Shown: positions 25,374-33,841, counted from the stretch's first letter. The stretch is 64,000 nucleotides of DNA from Ahrensia sp. (GCA_028817895.1 JAPPOQ010000030.1:124001-188000), one strand, 5' to 3'. Notes: a model not told the origin generated them from the letters alone. Translations and numbers: made by a program.

Positions 25374-25385
25374 ATACGTACGTAT
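25374..25385. promoter_or_regulatory. Putative operator ATACGTACGTAT, proximal copy
   Basis: Perfect 12-bp palindrome 66 bases before the ATG of the dehydratase gene at 25452, where binding of a repressor would overlap a promoter. The flanks (TT before, TATTA after) are nearly the same as at 25204, so the recognised site is probably about 16-18 bp. Confidence 0.62.
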
Positions 25386-25451
25386 TATTATTTCCTTTAA
25401 AAGGCACAGTTTTCAAACGACATTCCAAAATGGCACGCTTGTGAACACGGC

Positions 25452-26573
25452 ATGAAGATCACCTCGATTAGGGCAGCAACTCTCGCCTTGCCAATCCCGA
25501 AGCCGGTGATCTTGGGGCGCACAAAGATCACGACCCGCGATGTTGTGGTTCTGAGACTGACAACAGAGGACGGCGCTGTAGGCGAAGCGATTGGTTACAC
25601 CCGCGCAACGCCACTGTTGGCCGGTTTGAAGATGATTGCGCATTCTGTCTTGGGCGCGGACAGTTGTGCGCCGCGCAGGCTGTCGCAACAACTTGCGAAT
25701 TCTAACAGTCCGGGCCGGGCGCAAATGTCCCGCGCTTACAGTTTGGTTGATATTGCATTGTGGGGCGTGGTGGCACATCGGTCCCGGATGCCCCTCTTCC
25801 AGCTTCTTGGAGGCGCGGCCCAAACGATCAAAGCAACTGCGGTCGCGGGCTATTACTTGCGGTCGCGAACCGCAGACGACGTTATCAACGAAAACAAAAG
25901 GCGTTTCGATGAAGGCTATGCGCGCGTAAAAACCATGATCGATGGTGCCAATCAGCCCTTCGATTTGGATCTGTGCGAGAAACTGGCCGCCCTGCCTGCC
26001 TCCACAGCACTCGACGCGCATTGGTCATGGACACAGTTGGAACCGGCCCGTCGCTTTTGCCAATCACTTGACGGCATGGGTTTTGATTTTGTTGAGGACC
26101 CCTTTCCCGCCGGCTTCGAGTACCTGACGGCCAGCCTGCAACACTCCATCACAACACCCTTGGCGGCAGGTGAAGATGCGCAAGGATTGCCATCCCTTGC
26201 TCGAATTGCACGCGATATCGGTGTTCTGAGGGTCGATGCCACGACCTGCGGCGGACTATCGACCGCCACAGACGCCATCGCATGCGCCAAGGCCGCGGGA
26301 CGTATCGTCTCTCCGCATGTCTTCGCACCTTTGCACATGCATCTGGCCTGCGCTTTCGAGACCATCGACCACATAGAAATCATTCCCGAAGATGTCGGTT
26401 CCGATCCGCTTCCACTCGTCCTGAAGCATTGGCCAGACCCGAAAGATGGGCAGTTTTGCATCGACGACCGCCCCGGGAATGGGATCATCGTGGATTGGGA
26501 AAAAGCCGAATCGTTCTGCGTTGATGAGGTCCTTCAACTCGACTCATCAAACTCGAAAGCCAGACTGCTATGA
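25452..26573 (+). CDS. Mandelate racemase-subgroup enolase-superfamily dehydratase
   Basis: A 373-residue enolase-superfamily enzyme. Metal ligands are D188 (LDAHWSW), E215 (VEDPF) and E241 (AAGEDAQG). Catalytic acid/base residues are K160 (ARVKTMI) and H289 (SPHVFAPLH) paired with D262 (RVDATTCGG). The His-Asp dyad puts it in the mandelate racemase subgroup, which mostly dehydrates sugar acids to 2-keto-3-deoxy acids. It overlaps the following SDR by four bases (ATGA) and has two copies of the ACGTACGT palindrome upstream. Together with the SMP-30 lactonase and the dehydrogenases on the other strand it suggests a non-phosphorylative sugar-acid pathway, but the sugar is unknown. Confidence 0.85.
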   Translation: MKITSIRAATLALPIPKPVILGRTKITTRDVVVLRLTTEDGAVGEAIGYTRATPLLAGLKMIAHSVLGADSCAPRRLSQQLANSNSPGRAQMSRAYSLVDIALWGVVAHRSRMPLFQLLGGAAQTIKATAVAGYYLRSRTADDVINENKRRFDEGYARVKTMIDGANQPFDLDLCEKLAALPASTALDAHWSWTQLEPARRFCQSLDGMGFDFVEDPFPAGFEYLTASLQHSITTPLAAGEDAQGLPSLARIARDIGVLRVDATTCGGLSTATDAIACAKAAGRIVSPHVFAPLHMHLACAFETIDHIEIIPEDVGSDPLPLVLKHWPDPKDGQFCIDDRPGNGIIVDWEKAESFCVDEVLQLDSSNSKARLL

Positions 26574-27301
26574 TAGACTTTCAACGAGACACTTTCGCAA
26601 TTACAGGAGGCGGAAGCGGTATTGGGCTGGCGACCGCGCAAAGGCTTCTGGAACTGAATGCGCGGGTTGTTCTGCTCGACATCGCCTTGGGCGGCTGCCA
26701 ATCGCTGCTGGCGCAGCACCCCAAGAACGCGCTTGCCTTGACATGTGACACCAGCGACCCGGTCGATTGCAAAGCGGCCATGACGAGCGCGGCGCATTGG
26801 TGTGGCGGTCTGTCTGGCCTCATATGCTCGGCGGGCGTTTATCGCGACGAACCCTTCGCACAAATGACACTTGATCAATGGCGCGGGACGCTCTCAATCA
26901 ACCTTGATGGCGTCTATTGTGCGATCCATGCCGCTCTGCCGCACCTTTGCGAGAATGCGAGCATCGTCAATCTCACCTCCATGGCCGCTCATATGGGTGG
27001 CTCGGTCAGCCATGTTCATTATGGCGCTTCGAAGGGAGGCGTGCTGGCGCTGACGCGTGGATTGGCGCGTGAACTGGGCCCGAAAATTCGCGTCAACGCC
27101 GTGTCTCCGGGCGTGATTGAAACGCCGATGACCCAATCGCTTCTGGCCGAACGCGGGGATCGGGCGATCGAACAAACGCCGCTCCGGCGCTTCGGCACGG
27201 CCAGTGACGTTGCCAATACGATCGCTTTCCTGTCTTCCGATCAGGCCAGCTTCATTACGGGCGAAGTCATCCACGTCAATGGCGGCATGTATATGGACTA
27301 A
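26570..27301 (+). CDS. SDR family NAD(P)-dependent oxidoreductase
   Basis: A 243-residue short-chain dehydrogenase. The cofactor motif TGGGSGIGLA starts near residue 12, the structural CSAGVY (NAG-like) motif is near residue 84, and the catalytic Ser and YxxxK are in NLTSMAAHMG and VHYGASKGG. The C-terminal GEVIHVNGGMYMD is typical of the FabG-like classical SDRs. The ATG overlaps the stop of the dehydratase gene, so the enzymes are made together. In sugar-acid pathways such an SDR oxidises the sugar to its lactone or acts on the keto-deoxy product; which applies here cannot be told. Confidence 0.88.
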   Translation: MIDFQRDTFAITGGGSGIGLATAQRLLELNARVVLLDIALGGCQSLLAQHPKNALALTCDTSDPVDCKAAMTSAAHWCGGLSGLICSAGVYRDEPFAQMTLDQWRGTLSINLDGVYCAIHAALPHLCENASIVNLTSMAAHMGGSVSHVHYGASKGGVLALTRGLARELGPKIRVNAVSPGVIETPMTQSLLAERGDRAIEQTPLRRFGTASDVANTIAFLSSDQASFITGEVIHVNGGMYMD

Positions 27302-27407
27302 AAATGTCGGAAAGCGAGCTGCTCTGCACTTGCTGCCTGACCTGAGAGATAGGTAACACAACGTACCGGACATATGGCAGCGTTTTTGATTTTGGCCGGA
27401 GATGTTG

Positions 27408-27690
27408 ATGCCGTGGACAGCGAGTTCGGTAATGGAGGAGAGACTTCGTTACGTTGCTCGCCCTGTTGATGGCGAGAGCATGAGTTCGGCTTGTCGGGAG
27501 TTCGGTATCTCGCATTCTACAACGGCAGGCGATCACAGTCATCGCTGGACGGGCAGACACCCAACCAGGCACTTCTTAAACCCGTCGCCACCAATCTCGG
27601 TGGCGGCCTAACCGAGCGAAGAATACACTTACCAGACAGATCAAAACCGTTAAAGCGAACCAAACCACCTCTTCCGCCGCACTGACCAAT
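27408..27690 (+). pseudogene. Transposase remnant with internal deletion
   Basis: From 27408 the frame reads MPWTASSVMEERLRYVARP then SSACREFGIS, the N-terminal helix-turn-helix start of IS481/IS3-type transposases. At about 27505 the match jumps to another frame that reads RYLAFYNGRRSQSSLDGQTPNQA, the extreme C-terminus of a DDE transposase of the same kind. The whole catalytic core in between is missing. No terminal inverted repeats were recognised. The gene cannot make a functional protein; it marks a past insertion between the catabolic island and the ABC transporter operon and fills most of the 409-base gap here. Confidence 0.75.
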
Positions 27691-27710
27691 GGCGTGCTCC
27701 TGCCGCTCTA

Positions 27711-28613
27711 TTACTCAGCCTCCCTAGATCTTGCATGCTCCCTGCCTTCAAACGCAGCTACACCAGCACCTGCTAACACCAGCGGAGCAGCGAGGAGAAA
27801 GGTTGTGGTGAGAGGCAGTTTGAAGATCAAAAGGTCTGCCGCGATGGGCCACAGCAGAGCGACATATTCGAATGGCGCGAGACGGGATGCTTCGGCATAA
27901 CGGAAAGCAAGCGTCATGGCGATGTGGCCAAAGCCTCCGAACAGTCCGGCAGCGATGAGGAGAGTCAGTGATTGTCCGTCCGGCATGATCCAACCCAGCG
28001 GAAGAGTGAACGAGGCGCCGATCATAGAGGCTATGACGAAATACAGGGCGATGGCACCGGGGCTTTCCGTCCGGTTCAGGCTGCGCACCATGATCAGTGC
28101 GAGGGCCGACAATACTGCTGCCAGGAGACCCAAAACGTAGCCGGTCAGGCGCGTCCCACTTGCTGCGCCCGCACCCAGCTCCGGCCACACGAGTACCGCC
28201 ACGCCGAAAAAGCCAAGCGCCAGACCGCCTATGCGCCAGACGGTCATTCGTTCGGAAAGCAGAGGTACAGCCGCCGCAGCCATGAGCACGGGTGAGAGCT
28301 GAGCAATGAGGATCGCCTCGGCGACATTCAATCGTGCAATGGCAGCGAAAGAGGCAAAAAGAGCAAGCGCTCCGAATGCTGATCGCAGAATATGATCGAG
28401 GGGTCTTTTCGTCGCCAATCCCTGCGGAAATTCATTCCTGACCCAGAGAAAAATGATCAGCGGGATAAGAGCAAAGAGAGACCGGAAGAAGACGATCTCG
28501 CCGAGCGGTACATCCTTGCTCACGGCTTTGACGCTTACGAACATGCCAGCCATGAGGAACCCGGACAGAATACGCAGAGCTATCCCGAGATCGGGACGAT
28601 CTCTCGTCTTCAT
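27711..28613 (-). CDS. DMT superfamily (EamA) transporter
   Basis: A 300-residue inner-membrane protein with about ten hydrophobic segments arranged as two EamA repeats (residues ~10-140 and ~155-290), as in drug/metabolite exporters of the RhaT/YdcZ-like DMT superfamily. The second repeat has the conserved FRYAEASRLAPFEYVALLWPI segment. It is the last gene of the ABC operon: its ATG overlaps the stop of the upstream permease gene by four bases. Co-translation with an importer is unusual and could mean export of a by-product or of a metal-chelating ligand taken back by the importer. Substrate unknown. Confidence 0.82.
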   Translation of the reverse strand: MKTRDRPDLGIALRILSGFLMAGMFVSVKAVSKDVPLGEIVFFRSLFALIPLIIFLWVRNEFPQGLATKRPLDHILRSAFGALALFASFAAIARLNVAEAILIAQLSPVLMAAAAVPLLSERMTVWRIGGLALGFFGVAVLVWPELGAGAASGTRLTGYVLGLLAAVLSALALIMVRSLNRTESPGAIALYFVIASMIGASFTLPLGWIMPDGQSLTLLIAAGLFGGFGHIAMTLAFRYAEASRLAPFEYVALLWPIAADLLIFKLPLTTTFLLAAPLVLAGAGVAAFEGREHARSREAE

Positions 28614-29404
28614 GCGGTTTGGCCTTTGTCAGCCAAGCTGTCTCGCAACGCATCTCCTGCAAGGTTTATCGCCAGAACACAAATGACAATCGCAAGCCCA
28701 GGCCAGATCATCTGAAGTGGGGTGGAGCGCATGTGCATGCGCGCGTCCAAAAGCATAGTGCCCCATTCCGGCAGCGGTGGCTGAACGCCGAAGCCCAGAA
28801 AGCCCAAGGTTGAGATGCCGAGAATCGCGCGGGCAAACATCCCCGTCCAAACAACAGTGAGTGACGGTATCAATGACGGCAGATAATGCCAGCGGGCAAT
28901 CGAGAGAGGCGACAAACCCGCGAGCCGCGCCTGCACTACGTATCCGCGCGTTGTGAGCGAAAGGCCGATCCCGCGTGCCACCCGGGCATAGCGCATCCAT
29001 CCAGTCACGCTGAGCGCAAAGATCAGGCTCCAGGTTCCGGCACCCAGAATGCCCGCTATGACGACAGCTGCAACCAGTTCCGGGAAGGCCAGAAATGTGT
29101 CCGTCGTTCGCATCACGACCCAGTCCGCAAGCTTTCCGCCGAGGGCGGCAGCCAACCCGACAATGGTCCCGATCACGAGACCAATGACGGATATGAGAAA
29201 AGCCAAGCCCAGCGACCACCGTGCGCCGTGCAGGAGGCGGGACAGAATATCGCGGCCAAAGGCATCGGTTCCAAGCAACGCTTCCGCGCCAGGCGGCTTC
29301 AGACGGTTCGGTATGTTAATGGCCGTTGGATCGGCAGGCGCAACCAACGGTCCAAGAACCGCGAGGAGAACAAGCCCTGTTACGAGAAGGATCACGCTAC
29401 GCAT
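28610..29404 (-). CDS. ABC transporter permease, DppC/NikC type
   Basis: A 264-residue inner-membrane permease of the peptide/nickel (PepT) ABC family. The N-terminus has one hydrophobic segment, then NRLKPPGAEALLGTDAFGRDILSRLLHGARWSL, the signature of DppC-type subunits, then five further membrane segments. The inner-membrane coupling loop (EAA-type) is in TRGYVVQARLAGLSPLSIARWHYLPSL. It overlaps the DppB-type gene by eight bases and pairs with it to form the channel. Confidence 0.88.
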   Translation of the reverse strand: MRSVILLVTGLVLLAVLGPLVAPADPTAINIPNRLKPPGAEALLGTDAFGRDILSRLLHGARWSLGLAFLISVIGLVIGTIVGLAAALGGKLADWVVMRTTDTFLAFPELVAAVVIAGILGAGTWSLIFALSVTGWMRYARVARGIGLSLTTRGYVVQARLAGLSPLSIARWHYLPSLIPSLTVVWTGMFARAILGISTLGFLGFGVQPPLPEWGTMLLDARMHMRSTPLQMIWPGLAIVICVLAINLAGDALRDSLADKGQTA

Positions 29405-30332
29405 CGTTCTCTCCGATACGGGGATCGACGAGGCGGTAGATGAGATCGATCACCAGATTGACAGCTACGAATACGAGTGCCGTGAGGATGACAACGGCCT
29501 GCACTCTCGGAAAATCCCGCGAAAAAATCGCGCTGACCAGATAGCTGCCGAGCCCCGGTCGCCCGAAGATGACCTCCACTACCACCAGCCCTTCCAAGAG
29601 AAATGCGAGTTCCAGCCCGAGAACAGTAATCACGGGAATTGCAGCATGGGGCGCGATATGATCTCGCCCGATGGTACGGTCGACGACGCCGCGGCGCTTG
29701 AGAGCCGGGAGGAAAGATTGTTCACGTGCTTCAAGAATGCCAGAACGGATGATCCGTGTCAGCGAGGCCGCTATGCCAAGGCCTAGCGTCAGAGCCGGAA
29801 GAATGGCGTGGGATGGCGTTCGTGCGCCCATGGCGGGCAGCCATGCGAGTTGGACAGCAAACAACAAGATGAGCAACAGCCCCAGCCAGAATGCTGGGAT
29901 TGCCGTGCCAAGAGAAGCGATCGCCACAGCAAAGCGATCAAGCCATTCGCCGGGACGTCGTGTTGCGAGGATCGCAAGCGGCACCGAAATCGCCATGCCG
30001 ATGGCCAAAGCCGCGAGCCCAAGGGGCATCGTGTAGGACATGGCTGTTACGAGTTCCGGCAATACCGGAAGACCGGTCACCGCGGAGTTGCCGAAATCGC
30101 CGACCAGCACTGCGCCCAGCCAGGATTGAAAGGCGGTCCAGAAACCTAAACCAAGACCGGTTTCTGCCCGTATCTGGTCGACCACTTCGGCTGGCACGAC
30201 GGATTGGTACCGGGCGAGCGCGATTGCCAAAGCCGGATCACCGGGCGCGTTCCACAGGAGCGTGAACGTAGCCAGAGCGGTGGCTGCCAAAACGACGCTT
30301 GCGCGCAGCAGAAATCCGAGCAGAGTGCGCAC
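29397..30332 (-). CDS. ABC transporter permease, DppB/NikB type
   Basis: A 311-residue permease with the N-terminal membrane segment and the NAPGDPA motif after it that is characteristic of DppB/OppB subunits. Later segments include VLVGDFGNSAVTGLPVLPEL and the C-terminal FGRPGLGSYLVSAIFSRDFPRVQAVV, both typical of the family. Six membrane segments are predicted by eye. Its start abuts the ATPase gene (1-base overlap) and its end overlaps the DppC-type gene, so all subunits are coupled. Confidence 0.88.
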   Translation of the reverse strand: MRTLLGFLLRASVVLAATALATFTLLWNAPGDPALAIALARYQSVVPAEVVDQIRAETGLGLGFWTAFQSWLGAVLVGDFGNSAVTGLPVLPELVTAMSYTMPLGLAALAIGMAISVPLAILATRRPGEWLDRFAVAIASLGTAIPAFWLGLLLILLFAVQLAWLPAMGARTPSHAILPALTLGLGIAASLTRIIRSGILEAREQSFLPALKRRGVVDRTIGRDHIAPHAAIPVITVLGLELAFLLEGLVVVEVIFGRPGLGSYLVSAIFSRDFPRVQAVVILTALVFVAVNLVIDLIYRLVDPRIGENDA

Positions 30333-31057
30333 TAAGCGGCGAGCTCCAATGCACCTAACGCAAAGGCTGCGTCGCGAAGTGTTTTGCCGTAGGCAGTTTG
30401 AGGCGATTCGATAAAGCTCCTCGCCGGTCCCGCCTCTTCAACACGCCCCTTGTTCAAAACGACAATCTCATCACTATAAGCGGCCGCATAGCCCAGGTCG
30501 TGGGTCACGATAAGCGCGGCAAAGCCCTCCTCCGACTGCAGGTCCGCAATCAGGCGCGCCGTGTGTTTTTGGGTGACCGCATCGAGCGCCGAAAGCGGTT
30601 CGTCGAAAAGAACAAGCGGTGGTGCAGCGATCAGCGCGCGCAAGATTCCGACCCGCTGAGCCTGACCGATAGAAACTTCGGCCGGACGGCGATCCAGTAG
30701 ATCCGGTGGCAGTTCAAGTCCATCGCAAAGGCGTTCCAATCGACCCATTTCTGGAATGATGCTGCGCGCCTTCACCGGTTCCATAACTGATCTGCGCAGC
30801 TTCAAGGCAGGATTGAATGCCGCGCGCGGCTCCTGCATTACAAGAGCGGGGCGACAGGCAGAAACCGGCTGGTTGTTCCAACTTATCGTCCCCCGCGCCA
30901 ACTTCACCAGTCCGAGTATGGCAGCGATCAGCGTGGATTTGCCTGCGCCGCTCTCACCGACAACAGCGAGCGTTCGGCCGGAAGGTAGCGTCAATGTCAC
31001 GTCCCGAAGGGTTACTGACTTGGCTCGCCGGACAGCGACGTTGTCGACCTTCAACAC
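30332..31057 (-). CDS. ABC transporter ATP-binding protein, NikE/DppF type
   Basis: A 241-residue nucleotide-binding subunit. Walker A is GESGAGKST near residue 34, the Q-loop is in VMQEPRAAFNPALKL, the signature is VSIGQAQRVGILRAL (IGQAQ in place of SGGQ), and Walker B with D-loop is VLFDEPLSALDAVTQ. The H-loop is VTHDLG. Members of the pair NikD/NikE or DppD/DppF normally carry two non-identical ATPases; this one is the second. It overlaps the upstream ATPase gene by seven bases. Confidence 0.9.
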   Translation of the reverse strand: MLKVDNVAVRRAKSVTLRDVTLTLPSGRTLAVVGESGAGKSTLIAAILGLVKLARGTISWNNQPVSACRPALVMQEPRAAFNPALKLRRSVMEPVKARSIIPEMGRLERLCDGLELPPDLLDRRPAEVSIGQAQRVGILRALIAAPPLVLFDEPLSALDAVTQKHTARLIADLQSEEGFAALIVTHDLGYAAAYSDEIVVLNKGRVEEAGPARSFIESPQTAYGKTLRDAAFALGALELAA

Positions 31058-31734
31058 GGCAGTTGCAGCCAGCTTCGATGAGTGGAAAGTGATTGAGCCG
31101 CTTTTGTCGCGGGAGCCTCCAGAAGCTGATCTGTCGATGCGTCTTCCACAATTTGCCCGTCCTGCATCACGAGCAGCCGTTCGGCATGCCGGGAGGCCAG
31201 CCCCAGGTCATGGGTGATCAACAGCATCGCCGTTTGCCGTTTCGACAAATATTCGCGTAACAGAGTCATCGTGCTTGCCGCGACAACCGGATCAAGCGCT
31301 GACGTTGGCTCATCAAGCACTAGCAAGTCCGGCGTTCCGATCAAAGCCATGGCGATAACGAAGCGTTGTTGCATACCACGGCTCCAACTCCAGGATCGCT
31401 TTCCCACGTCGCCGTCTTCAATTCGTAATGCGTGGAAAAGCTCCTGTTGCCGCGCGGCATTCGGGTCAAGGCCGAGAGCTCGTTCAGCCTCACGCCAATG
31501 AAAAGCGATGCTGCGCAAAGGATCAAGTGCCTCGTCGGGGCTTTGTGGCACATGAGCAATGCTTTGTCCCAGCGTGCGCAGTTCATCCACCAAGGCATGC
31601 CCCAAGGTCGATTTTCCGGACCCTGAAGTACCAATCAAGCCGACCCGTTCACCGGCTTCGATTCTAAGAGATGTCGGATGAAGAATGTTCCGGCCCGAGC
31701 GCTCAACGCTCAGGCCGGTAAACGAGAGTTTCAT
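31051..31734 (-). CDS. ABC transporter ATP-binding protein, NikD/DppD type
   Basis: A 227-residue ATPase, short for DppD-type proteins because the usual C-terminal oligopeptide-binding extension is missing; this fits the NikD branch. Walker A is GTSGSGKST near residue 34, the Q-loop is VPQSPDEALDPLRSI, the signature is WSRGMQQRFVIAMAL, Walker B is LLVLDEPTSALD, and the H-loop is ITHDLGLASR. The ATG overlaps the stop of the binding-protein gene. Together with its partner it powers import through the two permeases. Confidence 0.9.
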   Translation of the reverse strand: MKLSFTGLSVERSGRNILHPTSLRIEAGERVGLIGTSGSGKSTLGHALVDELRTLGQSIAHVPQSPDEALDPLRSIAFHWREAERALGLDPNAARQQELFHALRIEDGDVGKRSWSWSRGMQQRFVIAMALIGTPDLLVLDEPTSALDPVVAASTMTLLREYLSKRQTAMLLITHDLGLASRHAERLLVMQDGQIVEDASTDQLLEAPATKAAQSLSTHRSWLQLPC

Positions 31735-33254
31735 TCCTTGAAGGTCGTCTCATGCGTGATCCAATAGGTCTCTGTTGGATGCACGGCATAGCCAGCCAAC
31801 CCCGCCTTGGCGACATTGACTTGAGCCACGTGAAAGACCGGGATGAGTGCGGCATCCGATGCAATGATCTGCTGTACCCTGTCATAGATCGTCTTGCGGG
31901 CTTCCGTGTCAAAGGTAGCACGCCCGTCAGCCAGCAATCTGTCGAGTTCGGCATTGGAATATTTGCCAGCATTCGATCCGCCATCCGATTTGAGCAGCGC
32001 CTCCAGAACTGCGCCCGGGTCACCCTGAGGTGTTGTCACCCAGGCTTGCAGGAACATGTCCGCTTCACCCGCGGCGATGGCGTCATTACTCGCACCATAT
32101 TCGCCAACTCGCACATTGGCCTTGATGCCGATAGCTTGCAGAAAAGCCTGAGTCAGTTCTGCTGTCGGCGGCAGGGCGGCCCGGCCGGAATAGGTGACGA
32201 TGTCGAGTTCCAACGGCTTGCCATCCAGCACCCAACTCCCGCCTTCCTTGATGGCACCCGCTTGCGCCAGCAGTTCTTCGGCCTTTGCCGGGTCATAAGT
32301 TGCTGGAATATCCGCAGCCCAGCCCTTGCCGTCAGGATAGATGGTGCCCGCCGGAACACCGCCGACGCCCGACAGAGCCGCATCAACGACGCCCTTGCGG
32401 TCGATTGCCAATGAAACGGCCTGACGGATAAGGGGACTGGCCATCGGCCCGCTTGCCGCGTTCACTGTGTAGAAATAGAGCCGTGCTGTTGGTGCAGAAA
32501 AACCTTGAGCGCCGGCTTGCTGGATACGTTTGAAGTCGGCTTCCGGGTAGTTGATAACCATATCAACTTCGCCAGCCTCGAAAGCCAATGCCGCCGTTGC
32601 CGGATTACCTGAAACCACCACGCGCACTTCTTTGAGGCCGGGTGAGCCGAGGCGATAATCGTAATTGGCTTCGGCCCGGTAAAGCTGCTCAGGAACCGCT
32701 TCCTTGAAGACATAAGGACCGGTCGCGTTGATCGGGAACCTTTCAGAAGCAGGGCCGAGCACAGCGATGGCTGGTTCAGAAAGCGTCCATGGGAAAGCAG
32801 CGTTCGGGCTGTTCGTCTCGAACACAATTACAGCGTCGCCTTCGGCAGAAATGCCCTTGAGGTCCAGCAGCTTGGCAACCCGCGCATTGTGACCTGCGTG
32901 TCCTTCCTCGGAAATTGCCGAAATTGCATCGACAACGGCTTGCGCTGTGACCGGCGTTCCATCGTGAAACTTGACACCTTCACGGAGAGTGACCCGCCAT
33001 ATGGTCGGCGCTGCCTGCTCGATCTTCTTCGCAACGCGAGGATAAAGGTTCAAATCATAGTCGATGCCCATCAGCGTTTCCGTCACGCCGGTCTGGTTCG
33101 ATAACCAGCCATTATATCCAGCTCTTGGATCCGGCACTTCGGCATTGGGTCCGAATGTGACAGCGATAGACAGGCTGTTTTGCTGGGCTGCAGCCGAAAG
33201 CGTCGCCCCGAAAATCAGGACGACGGCTAGTGCAAGTCGGCTTAAAATTGACAT
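31731..33254 (-). CDS. ABC transporter substrate-binding protein (peptide/nickel family)
   Basis: A 507-residue periplasmic binding protein of the SBP_bac_5 family, first gene of the operon. The signal peptide runs to about residue 24 (AAAQQ). Family segments include WRVTLREGVKFHDGTPVTAQAVVDAI and SPLIRQAVSLAIDRKGVV. Sequences of this kind bind peptides, nickel-ligand complexes or opines; the nearest look is to NikA/CntA-like proteins, but no metal-binding residue can be pointed to. The ATG at 33254 follows a GAGGAA ribosome-binding site. A broken Rrf2-type regulator gene faces it across 174 bases, which hints that the operon was once under Rrf2 control. Confidence 0.88.
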   Translation of the reverse strand: MSILSRLALAVVLIFGATLSAAAQQNSLSIAVTFGPNAEVPDPRAGYNGWLSNQTGVTETLMGIDYDLNLYPRVAKKIEQAAPTIWRVTLREGVKFHDGTPVTAQAVVDAISAISEEGHAGHNARVAKLLDLKGISAEGDAVIVFETNSPNAAFPWTLSEPAIAVLGPASERFPINATGPYVFKEAVPEQLYRAEANYDYRLGSPGLKEVRVVVSGNPATAALAFEAGEVDMVINYPEADFKRIQQAGAQGFSAPTARLYFYTVNAASGPMASPLIRQAVSLAIDRKGVVDAALSGVGGVPAGTIYPDGKGWAADIPATYDPAKAEELLAQAGAIKEGGSWVLDGKPLELDIVTYSGRAALPPTAELTQAFLQAIGIKANVRVGEYGASNDAIAAGEADMFLQAWVTTPQGDPGAVLEALLKSDGGSNAGKYSNAELDRLLADGRATFDTEARKTIYDRVQQIIASDAALIPVFHVAQVNVAKAGLAGYAVHPTETYWITHETTFKE

Positions 33255-33428
33255 GGATTTGCTTCCTCAGAATTGGAGTTCGGTGCGCATGTTGTGGAGA
33301 GTCAGGCTCGCTTTGTTTTGGAGCCGACTTTCGTGACCTCGGTCGAAACGTCGATCTCGTAACTACCCAAGTTGCCAAAGGCGCGCAACAGATTTGTTAC
33401 GTTATAACGAAAGGAGGCGGATCGCGAT

Positions 33429-33841
33429 CTGAAACCAAGCCGTCGCCAATCTGTTGTGCTTCACACGCTTGGCCACTTGGCTGACGACCCTGATCGTGTT
33501 CAGACATCGGCGGAAATCGCGATACATGCAGGTACAATCGCTGTTGTTATTGCACGCGTCCTGGGTCGTCTGCGCAAAGTTGGTTTGCTGAACTCAGAAA
33601 ATGTTCATTCGGGAAGGTGGAAACTCGCTCGCGAGCTCCACAGGGCACGTTCCCTAATGACGGTTATGTCGCTTTGGATGAGCAACTGGTCGCCAGCGAG
33701 ACCGATGGAGATTCGCCAAATTGCTCGGTGGAACATGTGCTTCGAAGCCCCGTTTCGCAATTCATAGCAGATGTTGAACGCAGTCTGGTTGATCGGCTTT
33801 CTGCAACAACAATTGTTGAGGTGAGGAACTCGGAGAAATGA
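33429..33841 (+). pseudogene. Rrf2-family regulator, frameshifted and without a normal start
   Basis: Two adjacent frames together encode an Rrf2-like protein. The first reads VLHTLGHLADDPDRVQTSAE, then GRLRKVGLLNSENVHSGRWK (helix-turn-helix and wing). From about 33650 the match continues in another frame as GYVALDEQLVA, then SPNCSVEHVL and a C-terminal VERSLVDRLSATTIVEV. The shift lies near 33640-33655. A perfect ribosome-binding site (AAGGAGG, 33411-33417) precedes the frame, but no ATG, GTG or TTG follows at proper distance; GTG at 33456 would cut into the first helix. So it is probably a decayed gene, unless the shift is a sequencing error. Its position opposite the ABC operon suggests its former target. 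Confidence 0.72.

Larger units (their letters stand above)
24851..25451. other. 600-bp divergent intergenic region
   Basis: Between the TetR gene and the dehydratase gene. It contains two perfect 12-bp operator-like palindromes (listed separately) and a short GC-rich hairpin CCGCAGG/CCTGCGG-like at about 24900-24914 without a T-run. Short open frames occur on both strands but none resembles a protein family or has a convincing ribosome-binding site. The right-hand 270 bases are A+T-rich, as expected for promoter DNA. Confidence 0.5.
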
